A program made the translations under genes and the position numbers. From Lentibacillus siamensis (GTDB lineage: Bacteria > Bacillota > Bacilli > Bacillales > Amphibacillaceae), in the NCBI RefSeq assembly GCF_039522605.1, contig NZ_BAAADS010000007.1, positions 1-64,000 on the forward strand: 64,000 nucleotides of DNA, given 5' to 3'. The number at the start of each line of letters is the position of its first letter. Positions within the stretch are counted from its first letter, which is position 1. The notes under the pieces were generated by a model. The model did no database searches. It was given only the letters and a program-made list of their open reading frames with translations, and was not told where the DNA came from. This document shows positions 51,269-59,940 of the stretch, in pieces.

Positions 51269-52061
51269 TGCATTAATCATCGGTCAGTATGTCCCTGGTC
51301 AGTCCCTTGTCCATAAACTTGACCCGCGAACCAAAATAACGATTATTTTCTTCTTCGTGTTTATCGTTTTTTTCGCAAACTCGTTTTGGAGTTATGGGCT
51401 CCTGACCCTTTTTGCACTGGCGAGTACGTTTACAACCCGCATTCCGTTGCGCTTTATTGTAAAGGGACTGACACCAATATGGTTCTTGATTGTTTTTACC
51501 TTTATCCTGCATCTGATCGTCACGAAGCAAGGTGAAGTGCTGTTTGAAGTATTTTCATTTGAAATATACACTGGTGCACTCATCCAGGGTTTTGCCATAT
51601 CGATGCGTTTTTTTCTGCTGATTCTGGTAACATCCCTGCTGACGCTGACAACAACACCGATCGAGATTACCGATGCAATTGAGGAAATGCTGCATCCGTT
51701 AAAAAAAATCAGATTTCCCGTCCATGAATTGGCGTTAATGATGTCCATCTCATTGCGTTTTATCCCGACACTGCTGCAGGAAACAGACAAAATATCAAAA
51801 GCACAGGCATCGCGCGGGGTGGATTTTCGTACAGGGACAATCAAAGAGCGGGTAAAGGCGGTTGTGCCATTGCTTGTGCCGTTATTTGTCAGTGCCTTTA
51901 AACGTGCTGAGGAGCTCGCGATGGCGATGGAAGCACGTGGCTATCAAGGCGGAGAAGGACGGTCCAAGCTGCGTGAGTTAAAAATTGAAAAACGTGATAT
52001 TGCCATTTATATTGTATTTATATGTGTAGTGGCGGCTTTGTTATGGACGAGGAATTATTAA
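51261..52061 (+). CDS. ecfT: ECF transporter transmembrane subunit EcfT
   Basis: 266 residues with about five to six membrane spans. The two cytosolic coupling helices carry the Ala-Arg-Gly motifs AQASRGVDF and AMEARGYQ that fit the ATPase grooves. ATG 51261 follows AAAGGGAGG. truA follows 20 bases later. Confidence 0.94.
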   Translation: MNNALIIGQYVPGQSLVHKLDPRTKITIIFFFVFIVFFANSFWSYGLLTLFALASTFTTRIPLRFIVKGLTPIWFLIVFTFILHLIVTKQGEVLFEVFSFEIYTGALIQGFAISMRFFLLILVTSLLTLTTTPIEITDAIEEMLHPLKKIRFPVHELALMMSISLRFIPTLLQETDKISKAQASRGVDFRTGTIKERVKAVVPLLVPLFVSAFKRAEELAMAMEARGYQGGEGRSKLRELKIEKRDIAIYIVFICVVAALLWTRNY

Positions 52062-52081
52062 ATAAAGGGGGCTGAAGCGGC

Positions 52082-52825
52082 ATGACAAAAATCAAATGTA
52101 CGATAAGCTATGACGGAACTAATTTTTCAGGTTTTCAGATTCAGCCCCGCCAGCGCACAGTCCAAGGCGAACTGGAAAAGGCACTGCGTCGGATCCATAA
52201 AGGGGAACACATCCGCATCCATCCATCCGGGCGAACTGATACCGGCGTTCATGCCAAAGGCCAAACGATTCATTTCGAAACAACGTACCAATTACCGTTG
52301 AATAATTGGAAAATGGCGATTAATACCCTTTTGCCCGGTGATTTATATGTGCATGAAGTGGAGGAAGCTGACGATGCATTTCATGCCCGGTATGATGTGG
52401 TGGAGAAAGAATACCATTATTATGTATGGAATGAGCGGGAAAAGGACGTTTTTAAACAACATTATTACTATCAGTTTCCCTATCAACTCAATATGGACGC
52501 GATGCAGCGCGCGTGTGCTCTCCTGGAAGGTGAACATGATTTTACCACTTTTTCATCGGCCAAAGCCTCCATCAAAGGAAGTAAAATCCGGAATATGTAT
52601 GAGGTGTCGTGCAGCAGAGAAGGCAGCACAATTGAATTCGTCTTCCGGGGGAGCGGCTTTTTATACAATATGGTTCGGATCATTGTTGGGGCATTATTGG
52701 ATATCGGACAGGGGAAACGGAATCCGGATGACATCGAAGAACTCCTTATGAGAAAAGATCGCCGGCTGCTGGGGGATACTGTCCCAGCACAAGGGTTATA
52801 TCTTTGGAACGTAACATATAAATGA
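52082..52825 (+). CDS. truA: tRNA pseudouridine(38-40) synthase TruA
   Basis: 247 residues. The catalytic Asp53 lies in SGRTDTGVHAKGQ. Further family motifs are KEYHYYVWN and FVFRGSGFLYNMVRIIVG. It modifies the anticodon arm of several tRNAs. AAGGGGGCTG precedes the ATG. A strong terminator follows, which separates it from rplM. Confidence 0.95.
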   Translation: MTKIKCTISYDGTNFSGFQIQPRQRTVQGELEKALRRIHKGEHIRIHPSGRTDTGVHAKGQTIHFETTYQLPLNNWKMAINTLLPGDLYVHEVEEADDAFHARYDVVEKEYHYYVWNEREKDVFKQHYYYQFPYQLNMDAMQRACALLEGEHDFTTFSSAKASIKGSKIRNMYEVSCSREGSTIEFVFRGSGFLYNMVRIIVGALLDIGQGKRNPDDIEELLMRKDRRLLGDTVPAQGLYLWNVTYK

Positions 52826-52832
52826 ATTTTTC

Positions 52833-52864
52833 AAAAAACTTGGGCTATCGAACCAAGTTTTTTT
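52833..52864 (+). terminator. Rho-independent terminator after truA
   Basis: AAAAAACTTGG and CCAAGTTTTTTT pair around a nine-base loop. The 3' arm forms the T tract. Confidence 0.9.
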
Positions 52865-52905
52865 AATTTAGTATGCTATTGCGATTTTTGGACTTTTTCG
52901 GTCAG

Positions 52906-52934
52906 TTGACAACCGTAAAATTGCGGAATATGAT
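52906..52934 (+). promoter_or_regulatory. Sigma-A promoter of the POT transporter
   Basis: TTGACA, a 17-bp spacer and TATGAT, about 110 bases before the start codon. Confidence 0.68.
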
Positions 52935-53044
52935 GGTACGTGCCCTTATTTTTTCAACAGGTTGGTTACTGTAAATTATCAGAAAAAAGTAAAATTTAAT
53001 ACAACCAATTTGTACAGCCAAAAAGAGAAGGAGTTTTTAACATC

Positions 53045-54538
53045 ATGGGAAAGATTGATAAGGATAAGATCGTCCAAAGTGTGCCGCAGCGGGGCTTTTT
53101 TGGACAACCTAAAGGGTTATTCACTCTGTTTTTCACAGAGTTTTGGGAGCGCTTTTCCTACTATGGAATGCGGGCACTCCTGCTTTACTATATGTATGAT
53201 CAATTGTTTAACGGTGGACTTGGAATTGATAAGGATATAGCTACGTCCATCATGGCCATCTATGGTGCACTCGTTTATATGACAGGTGTCATCGGCGGAT
53301 GGATTGCTGACCGTTTGCTTGGTACGCAACAAACGATTTTTTACGGTGGAATACTGATTATGACCGGGCACATTGTGCTGGCATTGCCAATAGGTGTAAC
53401 AGGTCTGTTCCTTTCCATGTTCTTCATTATTCTTGGTACAGGGTTGTTGAAGCCAAATGTTTCAAGTGTTGTTGGAGATATGTACAGTGAGAAGGATATA
53501 CGCCGCGACTCCGGATTCAGTATCTTTTACATGGGGATTAATATGGGGGCATTAATCGCACCATTTGTAGTTGGTACGGTTGGGCAGGAATACAATTATC
53601 ATCTGGGCTTCAGCCTGGCTGCAATTGGAATGTTTCTAGGTCTGATTGTTTTCGTCGTTACACGCAAAAAATATTTGGGTCTTGCCGGAACCTATGTGGC
53701 TAACCCGTTGAATGATGACGAGAAAAAAGTAGTATTCAAACGATTTGGAATTGGTGCTGTTATCATTGCTGTTTTACTCGCGATTACCATTCCAACCAAC
53801 ATTCTGACAATCACAACGTTTACGTATTTAGTCAGTTTCTTAGGGGTAGTGATCCCGACCGCATACTTCATTGTAATGTATAAAAGCCCAAGAACCAATG
53901 AAGTGGAACGTTCAAGAATTTTAGCATATATCCCGTTGTTCATTGCATCCATGGTTTTTTGGGCAATTCAGGAGCAAGGTTCCATTATATTGGCTTTATA
54001 TGCTAAGGAACGTACAGAATTAAGCTTCATGGGACTCGATATTTATGCATCATGGTTTCAGTCATTGAATCCGTTATTTATTATTTTGCTGGCTCCAGTG
54101 TTCGCAGCAATGTGGGTGAAACTTGGCAACCGCCAGCCATCAACGCCGAAGAAGTTTTCCCTCGGGGTAATTCTTGGCGGGATATCGTTTATGGTGCTGA
54201 TCTTCCCGGCTATGATCAATGGAACGGAAACGTTGGTAAGCCCGTTATGGCTGGTGCTTAGTTTCTTCCTTGTCGTACTTGGGGAACTATGCCTGTCGCC
54301 AGTCGGACTATCTGCAACAACGAAACTTGCACCCGCAGCTTTTTCTGCTCAAACCATGAGTCTGTGGTTCATGTCCAATGCAGCAGGACAAGCTGTAAAT
54401 GCTCAGATCGTTAAGTTGTATGATCCGTCAACCGAAATTATCTACTTTGGTGTTATTGGCAGCGTTGCTGTCTTGGCCGGTATTATTCTGTTCGCATTTT
54501 CGAAAAAAATTCAAGTGTATATGCGCGGCGTTTTATAG
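53045..54538 (+). CDS. POT/PTR2-family proton-coupled peptide transporter
   Basis: 497 residues with 12-14 predicted spans. The ExxERF proton-coupling motif (E32, E35, R36) and the PTR2 signature FYMGINMGALIAPFVVG are visible. It resembles DtpT of Gram-positive bacteria and should import di- and tripeptides. The ATG at 53045 has a somewhat distant GGAG. It stands alone between truA and rplM, which are adjacent in B. subtilis, with its own promoter and terminator. Confidence 0.9.
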   Translation: MGKIDKDKIVQSVPQRGFFGQPKGLFTLFFTEFWERFSYYGMRALLLYYMYDQLFNGGLGIDKDIATSIMAIYGALVYMTGVIGGWIADRLLGTQQTIFYGGILIMTGHIVLALPIGVTGLFLSMFFIILGTGLLKPNVSSVVGDMYSEKDIRRDSGFSIFYMGINMGALIAPFVVGTVGQEYNYHLGFSLAAIGMFLGLIVFVVTRKKYLGLAGTYVANPLNDDEKKVVFKRFGIGAVIIAVLLAITIPTNILTITTFTYLVSFLGVVIPTAYFIVMYKSPRTNEVERSRILAYIPLFIASMVFWAIQEQGSIILALYAKERTELSFMGLDIYASWFQSLNPLFIILLAPVFAAMWVKLGNRQPSTPKKFSLGVILGGISFMVLIFPAMINGTETLVSPLWLVLSFFLVVLGELCLSPVGLSATTKLAPAAFSAQTMSLWFMSNAAGQAVNAQIVKLYDPSTEIIYFGVIGSVAVLAGIILFAFSKKIQVYMRGVL

Positions 54539-54546
54539 GCGCTATG

Positions 54547-54580
54547 ACAGTTCCTCTCATTCGGGAGGGACTGTTTGTGC
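54547..54580 (+). terminator. Terminator after the POT transporter
   Basis: ACAGTTCCTCTC pairs with GGGAGGGACTGT, with G-U pairs, around an ATTC loop. The T run is short (TTTG). Confidence 0.68.
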
Positions 54581-54587
54581 TTAGGCC

Positions 54588-54617
54588 TTGACAAACTTGT
54601 TATCTATGGTATATGAT
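54588..54617 (+). promoter_or_regulatory. Promoter of rplM-rpsI
   Basis: TTGACA, an 18-bp spacer and TATGAT. It leaves a leader of about 100 bases, in which I cannot recognise a specific L13 leader structure. Confidence 0.62.
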
Positions 54618-54725
54618 GGTTTTTGGCATTTTATTTCTAAACCATGATTAGCCCCGGAAACTAATTATGTTAAAATATAGGAATAACATTGAAACGAACT
54701 ATTGAAATATGGAGGGAAACCCATC

Positions 54726-55163
54726 ATGCGCACAACTTTCATGGCGAATGAAGCTAATATTGAACGTAAATGGCTTGTTGTGGATGCTGAAGGCCAGCGC
54801 TTAGGCCGTTTGGCAAGTGAGGTTTCTGCAATCCTGCGCGGAAAGCATAAACCAACTTATACACCACATGCTGATACAGGTGATCACGTAATCATCATTA
54901 ACGCTGACAAAATAGAACTTACAGGTAAAAAAATGAACGACAAAATGTATTATCGTCATTCAAATCATCCAGGTGGTTTGAAAGCACGCAACGCTGAAGA
55001 AATGCGAACAAAATACCCGGAACAAATGTTGGAGCTTACTGTGAAAGGTATGCTTCCAAAAGGCCCGCTTGGTCGTAAAATGGGTAAAAAACTGCATGTA
55101 TTCAGAGGATCCGAACACAATCATCAAGCTCAAAAACCGGAAGTTTACGAGCTTCGTGGATAA
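54726..55163 (+). CDS. rplM: 50S ribosomal protein L13
   Basis: 145 residues, as in B. subtilis. It starts MRTTFMANEANIERKWLVVDA and contains GKHKPTYTPHADTGDHVIIIN split over the fold core. L13 is an early assembly protein. ATG 54726 has GGAGGG nine bases upstream, while ATG 54702 is not supported. rpsI follows after 18 bases. Confidence 0.96.
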   Translation: MRTTFMANEANIERKWLVVDAEGQRLGRLASEVSAILRGKHKPTYTPHADTGDHVIIINADKIELTGKKMNDKMYYRHSNHPGGLKARNAEEMRTKYPEQMLELTVKGMLPKGPLGRKMGKKLHVFRGSEHNHQAQKPEVYELRG

Positions 55164-55181
55164 TAAAAGGAGGTAAATCAA

Positions 55182-55574
55182 TTGGCACAAGTACAATACT
55201 ATGGCACCGGCCGTCGTAAAAGATCAACTGCTCGTGTGCGTCTGGTTCCAGGCACCGGCCGCGTAATGATCAATGACCGTGATGCTCAAGACTATTTCCC
55301 ATATGAAACGCAACTGTTAATCTTGAATCAACCACTGGCAAGCACTGAAACACAAGGAACTTATGATGTTTTGGTCAATGTTAATGGTGGTGGATTCACT
55401 GGTCAGGCAGGTGCAATCCGTCACGGAATTGCACGTGCACTGCTTAAAGCAGATCCGGAATACCGCGCAACATTAAAGCGCGAAGGATATCTGACTCGTG
55501 ACGCCCGCGAAACAGAACGTAAGAAATACGGTCTCAAAGGCGCTCGCCGTGCACCACAATTTTCAAAACGTTAA
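55182..55574 (+). CDS. rpsI: 30S ribosomal protein S9
   Basis: 130 residues. TTG start after AAAGGAGG. It contains YYGTGRRKRSTARVRLVPG and the invariant C-terminal FSKR, which reaches P-site tRNA. A terminator follows. Confidence 0.96.
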   Translation: MAQVQYYGTGRRKRSTARVRLVPGTGRVMINDRDAQDYFPYETQLLILNQPLASTETQGTYDVLVNVNGGGFTGQAGAIRHGIARALLKADPEYRATLKREGYLTRDARETERKKYGLKGARRAPQFSKR

Positions 55575-55588
55575 TACTGCTTTTTTCG

Positions 55589-55626
55589 AAAGCTCTCTTT
55601 CCCTATGCAGGGAAGAGGGCTTTTTT
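55589..55626 (+). terminator. Rho-independent terminator after rpsI
   Basis: AAGCTCTCTTTCCCT pairs with AGGGAAGAGGGCTT, with few G-U pairs, around an ATGC loop, followed by T6. Confidence 0.9.
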
Positions 55627-55656
55627 GATGGGCAGAAAACTGTTTGTGTGGAAATG

Positions 55657-55728
55657 CCGATAGAAATGCTGTTTTTGTCGTTAGAATGGAAAAATCCCCC
55701 GTTAGCGATGTAGGTTTCGCCGTTAGAA
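55657..55728 (+). repeat. Degenerate 21-bp periodic repeat, four units
   Basis: The nonamers CCGATAGAA (55657), TCGTTAGAA (55678), CCGTTAGCG (55699) and CCGTTAGAA (55720) start exactly 21 bases apart. The 12-base interiors differ. The core CCGATAGAA and the 21-bp period equal those of the exact array at 49399-49540 read on the minus strand. The region is intergenic. Confidence 0.7.
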
Positions 55729-55860
55729 CGTATTGTCCTGTCAAACCGATAATCATCGGAAGTTGCCGAATTCCCTGATTCGACAATCGGCCATACTGGT
55801 GCATCATGACGAAATTATTGTATGATTGTAATATAATATCGAAACAGGGGGGGATCGGTA

Positions 55861-57030
55861 ATGTCATATATAAAAACACTGACCGAACGTGATTACGCAG
55901 CTATTTTCGAACTGTCACAGTTTGCCTTCCAATATGCGTTGTCGGAAGCGGAACTTCGGAAAAAAGAAGAAGAGGCTGGAAGGCATATTATCTGGGGGTG
56001 GATGTCGAATGATGAGTTGGCGGCAAAACTGCACTTGATCCCGCTTACCTGCTATATAAATGGCAGGGTTTTCGAAATGGGCGGCATCAGTGCGGTTGCG
56101 ACATGGCCGGAGTATCGTCGGCAGGGGGCAATTAAGGATCTGCTCCATCATGCCTTGACATATATGAAGGAGCAGGGTCAGACCATTTCTTTTCTTCATC
56201 CCTTTTCATTTCATTTTTACCGAAAGTACGGGTGGGAAACAGCTTTTGTCGAAAAACATTACGCTATCCCGCTCAACAAATTGAAACGTACCTGGGATGC
56301 AGAGGGGTATGTTCGCCGGGTCCATGAAGGCTTCGGGATGCTGCACGATATATATACAATTTACGCCAGCCAATTTAATGGACCGCTTGTCAGGGATGAA
56401 AAATGGTGGAATCAACGGGTCATCAAAGCACATGACCAAGTGGCTGCAGCATATGGCAATAACGATCAGCCGGAAGCGTATATTATCTATCAGGTGAAGA
56501 ATGAAGTTTTTACGGTAAAAGAACTCGTGTACAATACGCTCAATGGCAGGAAGCAGCTGCTGAAGTTTGTTGCCAATCATGATTCGATGGTGGAAAAGGT
56601 CGAAATGACTGTGCCGGAATATGACAATCTTCCACTGCTCGTTGATGAACCAGGATTCGACCAAAAACTGCAGCCTTATTTCATGGCACGGATTGTCGAT
56701 GTGCGTCGTTTTCTGGAGCAATATCCGTTTCAGCCGGTGAATAATCAACCACTGCCCGCATTACAGGTTGAGGATGCTTTTATGCCTGAAAATAACGGAA
56801 CCTATCAACTTATGAAAAGCGGAGATAAAACAGACGTTACTTGTCTGAAAACGTCGACTGGTGAGGATGCCATCCAATGTACCGTTCAACAGCTTGCTTC
56901 CATGCTTATGGGGTACAAGCGGCCAATGGAACTATACCAAACTGGTTTGATTTTCGGAAGCCAGAAACAGCTGGAAATATTGGAACAAATCATACCCAAT
57001 CGACAAACCTATTTGTCGGATTTCTTTTAA
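55861..57030 (+). CDS. Eis-like GNAT N-acetyltransferase
   Basis: 389 residues. The N-terminal GNAT domain has the acetyl-CoA loop TWPEYRRQGAIKDLL (about residues 80-94) and HPFSFHFYRKYGWE (about 116-129). A second GNAT-like region and a C-terminal sterol-carrier-like domain follow, as in the Eis family (Acetyltransf_9 plus SCP2). Eis enzymes acetylate amines, including aminoglycosides in mycobacteria; the substrate here cannot be inferred. GGGGGGGAT precedes the ATG. It is an accessory gene between rpsI and cwlD. A hairpin terminator overlaps its 3' end. Confidence 0.85.
   Translation: MSYIKTLTERDYAAIFELSQFAFQYALSEAELRKKEEEAGRHIIWGWMSNDELAAKLHLIPLTCYINGRVFEMGGISAVATWPEYRRQGAIKDLLHHALTYMKEQGQTISFLHPFSFHFYRKYGWETAFVEKHYAIPLNKLKRTWDAEGYVRRVHEGFGMLHDIYTIYASQFNGPLVRDEKWWNQRVIKAHDQVAAAYGNNDQPEAYIIYQVKNEVFTVKELVYNTLNGRKQLLKFVANHDSMVEKVEMTVPEYDNLPLLVDEPGFDQKLQPYFMARIVDVRRFLEQYPFQPVNNQPLPALQVEDAFMPENNGTYQLMKSGDKTDVTCLKTSTGEDAIQCTVQQLASMLMGYKRPMELYQTGLIFGSQKQLEILEQIIPNRQTYLSDFF
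57001..57028 (+). terminator. Terminator inside the 3' end of the acetyltransferase gene
   Basis: CGACAAA and TTTGTCG pair around CCTA, followed by GATTTCTTTT. The hairpin codes for the last residues of the protein, and the stop codon is just behind it. Confidence 0.55.
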
Positions 57031-57153
57031 ACATAGGAAAAATTCTCTATTATATTCATAAAAATATCAAAAATGATAGGATATTGATGAAATTTACGTT
57101 AAAATAGGAAGCAGGTGGAAATCGACCAGATTTGACTAAAAGGACTGTGGTAC

Positions 57154-57828
57154 ATGCTCTATCGGGTAAATCTCTTAAAATTCTTTTTTCCAATAGATGA
57201 CAATTTATATCGTATTCGTGAGGCAGAAGCCCTGAAAAATCTTTGGAAGGTCTGTTGGCTGCTTTTGTTGATAAGTGTCGTTGTATATGGCTGGATGGCT
57301 GGACTTGGACTTGGGTCACAGCCAATTTCTGAAAATGCGACAGCGTTCAGCCAGATTCAGTACGAAATGACCAAATTCTGGTTTGTTCTCGGCAGAATTG
57401 GTTTTGCCGTACTATTTGCCTTACTTGTATTATTTGTGCCATCCTATATTTTTTATCTGCTGACAGGGATACCGTACAAAAAACTGCTTGTTATGCAGCA
57501 AATTGTTCTGTTCATTATGCTTGTCGAACGGGTTTTATGGATTCCGCTTGCTGTTTTCTGGGGATTGGACTGGCATGTTTCTCCGTGGTCATTTGGAATT
57601 ATTGCCTCTTACTTCACGTCCAAAACATGGATTATTTATTTCTTCGGTGCAATATCGCTCTTCCAGTTTTGGATCATTTGGTTTCAGGCAAGGTATATCA
57701 GCTATCTTGCTGATGTCAGCAGGCGCTGGGTCTGGACCGGCATTATTTTTCTACATATTCTGTATTGGGTTCTTGCAGCAGCATTGACTGTCACAGATAT
57801 TCATTTACTTGGCGGGTGGTTTGGATGA
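57154..57828 (+). CDS. Polytopic membrane protein, Yip1-like
   Basis: 224 residues. About five hydrophobic spans are visible, near residues 32-54, 76-105, 110-138, 157-178 and 190-212. A short polar N-terminus (VNLLKFFFPIDDNLYRIREA) precedes the first span. The pattern is compatible with the Yip1 domain, but I see no catalytic motif. Its TGA stop overlaps the ATG of the next gene (ATGA), so the two products are probably made and used together. The start is uncertain because no strong ribosome binding site precedes ATG 57154. Function unknown. Confidence 0.7.
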   Translation: MLYRVNLLKFFFPIDDNLYRIREAEALKNLWKVCWLLLLISVVVYGWMAGLGLGSQPISENATAFSQIQYEMTKFWFVLGRIGFAVLFALLVLFVPSYIFYLLTGIPYKKLLVMQQIVLFIMLVERVLWIPLAVFWGLDWHVSPWSFGIIASYFTSKTWIIYFFGAISLFQFWIIWFQARYISYLADVSRRWVWTGIIFLHILYWVLAAALTVTDIHLLGGWFG

Positions 57829-59048
57829 ATCGCAAAAAGCTAATACTGATACTGACCGGACTGTTTATGGCAGTAAATTGCTTCCTGGTTTATTTGGATG
57901 AGGAGGAAAAAGTTGATCGGTTGTCCTATATTGACGAATGGTCCGTTATTGGAACAAAAGATATGTATGAAACAATCGAAACGGCTGGAGTTTTGGAAAC
58001 AGCAGAGACGAAGAATGTTTATTTTGACGAAGAAAAGGGCAGTTTTTTGGAGTTCCAGGTTGAAGATGGGGCACAAATAAATGTTGGTGATCCGCTTTTT
58101 TCATATGAACCGAATAACTACTATGAAACAAAAGCACAATTGGAAAGCGAAGTAAGCAAATTAAATGATCAGATTGCTGCAATTGAAGAGGCTATTGCCA
58201 ATATTTCCGCTTTCCAGGCACCGCCGTCTGATTTAGAAGCTCAATTTGAAGGAGAAAATGCGAAATTTGATCTGAAACATGAGCCTGTTCAGGCGGAATA
58301 TATGAAAGAGGCCTATGTTGCTGAGAAGGAAAAAGAACTTGCTCAGAAACAGGCAGAACTGGATAGTATTCAGGCACAATTATCTGATTTGGAGTCAACC
58401 GGTGATACAATAGTTGTTGAAAGTCCTTATCAGGGACAAATAGCCAACTTGTCTCAATCACTTAAAAACCCTGTTGTTTCCATTCGCGACTTGCAACTGC
58501 AGGCAACCGGCAGATTTACGGAAAATGAGCGTACGCAGGTGGAACCGGAAATGCCAGTTAAAGTGGCGATTCAGGAAAATGACGATGTACTGAAGGGTAC
58601 GCTGGATTCCATCAATGATATGCCGGAAACGGTCAATGTTCATACAACCAGTATGTATCCGTTTGAGGTGACGTTTGGGAAGGATGCTGACATGGAAGGT
58701 TTGCTGCCGGGCTATCATGCAAACCTGGAAATCACGACCAACGCTTCACAGAATGCGGTAGTTGTGAGAGAAAATCAATTGGCTGGCAAAAATATTTGGA
58801 AAATGACCAGTGAAGGGCTTTTGCAAAGACAAAAGGTCAAAACAGGCATTCATATGGATAACTTTTATGAAGCAAAGCAAGGTGCAAAAGCTGGTGAATG
58901 GGCAGCACAGGACGATTGGGATCAGTTTCGTGATGGCGCCGCGTTCATTACGGCACTGAATGTAGAAGACATACAATGGAAACGTATTGGGAAATATGAT
59001 AATGTCAGTTGGAAGAGATATTTTGTTACAGGACTTTTAGCCAGGTAA
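57825..59048 (+). CDS. HlyD/RND-type membrane fusion (adaptor) protein
   Basis: 407 residues. One N-terminal membrane anchor (residues ~5-22) precedes a barrel-sandwich segment (ETAGVLETAETKNVYF, then VEDGAQINVGDPLFSYEP). A long coiled coil spans about residues 100-200 (QLESEVSKLNDQIAAIEEAI and the later KEKELAQKQAELDSIQAQL). The second lipoyl half starts with VVESPYQGQIANLSQ, and a beta-barrel follows. Such adaptors normally work with an ABC or RND pump, but none is encoded here. The partner may be the coupled membrane protein upstream. ATG 57825 overlaps that gene. Confidence 0.82.
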   Translation: MNRKKLILILTGLFMAVNCFLVYLDEEEKVDRLSYIDEWSVIGTKDMYETIETAGVLETAETKNVYFDEEKGSFLEFQVEDGAQINVGDPLFSYEPNNYYETKAQLESEVSKLNDQIAAIEEAIANISAFQAPPSDLEAQFEGENAKFDLKHEPVQAEYMKEAYVAEKEKELAQKQAELDSIQAQLSDLESTGDTIVVESPYQGQIANLSQSLKNPVVSIRDLQLQATGRFTENERTQVEPEMPVKVAIQENDDVLKGTLDSINDMPETVNVHTTSMYPFEVTFGKDADMEGLLPGYHANLEITTNASQNAVVVRENQLAGKNIWKMTSEGLLQRQKVKTGIHMDNFYEAKQGAKAGEWAAQDDWDQFRDGAAFITALNVEDIQWKRIGKYDNVSWKRYFVTGLLAR

Positions 59049-59103
59049 CGTTTTAATTCGAACTACTGGTGGTAAATCAGTTTACAAGGGAGGTACATAA
59101 CCA

Positions 59104-59562
59104 ATGGATTTCGTATATGTTGGAATTCTATTCTTTGCACTGGCATTTGCACTCGTCACCATTTATATGTGTTACGTTTTAATACGCGTTTCGAAGTCGA
59201 TGAAATCAGTCGGTAATTCATTAGGTGAGGTTGAGCAAAAGCTTCATTATCTGACACCGGAACTGCAAGACACGCTCCAGGAGACTGAAAAACTCGTTGA
59301 TGATTTTAATGATAAGCTAACTGCAACAGATGGTTTGTTTGACGCGATGGATAATACCGGTCATGCGATAAATGCTGGCAGCCGGTTGATGGACAAGCAA
59401 ACTAAAAAACTCCCTGAATATGACTCGCCGCAAACAATTGAGCGCTTGACAGAGGGCGCTAAGTGGGGAGAAGTTGCCTTTAAGATTTTCAGGCGATGGA
59501 AAAAGAAAAGTGTGAAAAACGAATTAGTGGTTCAGGAAGAAAACCTGCCCGCAAAGAAATAA
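59104..59562 (+). CDS. DUF948-family membrane-anchored protein (copy 1)
   Basis: 152 residues. One N-terminal span (about 4-26), then a long amphipathic helix with KSMKSVGNSLGEVEQKLHYLTPELQDTLQETEKLVDDFN, typical of DUF948 (YtxG-like, associated with general stress in Bacillus). A basic tail (RRWKKKSVKN) ends the protein. AAGGGAGG precedes the ATG. The next DUF948 gene follows after 18 bases. Confidence 0.82.
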   Translation: MDFVYVGILFFALAFALVTIYMCYVLIRVSKSMKSVGNSLGEVEQKLHYLTPELQDTLQETEKLVDDFNDKLTATDGLFDAMDNTGHAINAGSRLMDKQTKKLPEYDSPQTIERLTEGAKWGEVAFKIFRRWKKKSVKNELVVQEENLPAKK

Positions 59563-59580
59563 TAGAAATGAGGGATAAAG

Positions 59581-59913
59581 ATGACATTGACAGGAATAGG
59601 AGTAATATTCATTGGAGTAGCCTTTTTGGTACTCGCCATTTACCTTGCATGGACATTAAATAATTTGGCAAACATTCTCCGCGGTATTGAAAAAACGGTC
59701 GAACCGCTGCCGGATCAGCTTGATGATATTTTCCGGGAAACAGGAAGCCTGATCAACCATACCAATGACACGCTTTCCGATGTGAATGAAAAATTGCGTA
59801 CGTTAAGCCCGTTATTTTACATGCTTGGTGATGTCGGTGAAATGTCCAGAAAACTGACCACACCATTGGCAAAATTCAACGTCTCACGGAAAAAAAAGAC
59901 GGAAGATAAATAA
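59581..59913 (+). CDS. DUF948-family membrane-anchored protein (copy 2)
   Basis: 110 residues. One N-terminal span (about 5-25) is followed by the DUF948 helix (GIEKTVEPLPDQLDDIFRETGSLINHTNDTLSDVNEKL) and a short LSPLFYMLGDVGEMSRKLT segment. It is a paralogue of the genes on both sides. The stop is at a bidirectional terminator. Confidence 0.82.
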   Translation: MTLTGIGVIFIGVAFLVLAIYLAWTLNNLANILRGIEKTVEPLPDQLDDIFRETGSLINHTNDTLSDVNEKLRTLSPLFYMLGDVGEMSRKLTTPLAKFNVSRKKKTEDK

Positions 59914-59940
59914 AAAAATCCCCATAGTAGGGGATTTTTT
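59912..59940. terminator. Bidirectional terminator between convergent DUF948 genes
   Basis: AAAAAAATCCCC and GGGGATTTTTT pair around a six-base loop, giving T tracts on both strands. It overlaps the stop codon of the reverse-strand gene. Confidence 0.9.

Noticed and set aside
52962..53240. Open frame overlapping the POT transporter start
   Set aside because: It is in a different frame from the conserved ExxERF region and lacks a ribosome binding site.
55498..55713. Open frame after rpsI
   Set aside because: It spans the rpsI end, its terminator and the periodic repeat, and has no support as a gene.
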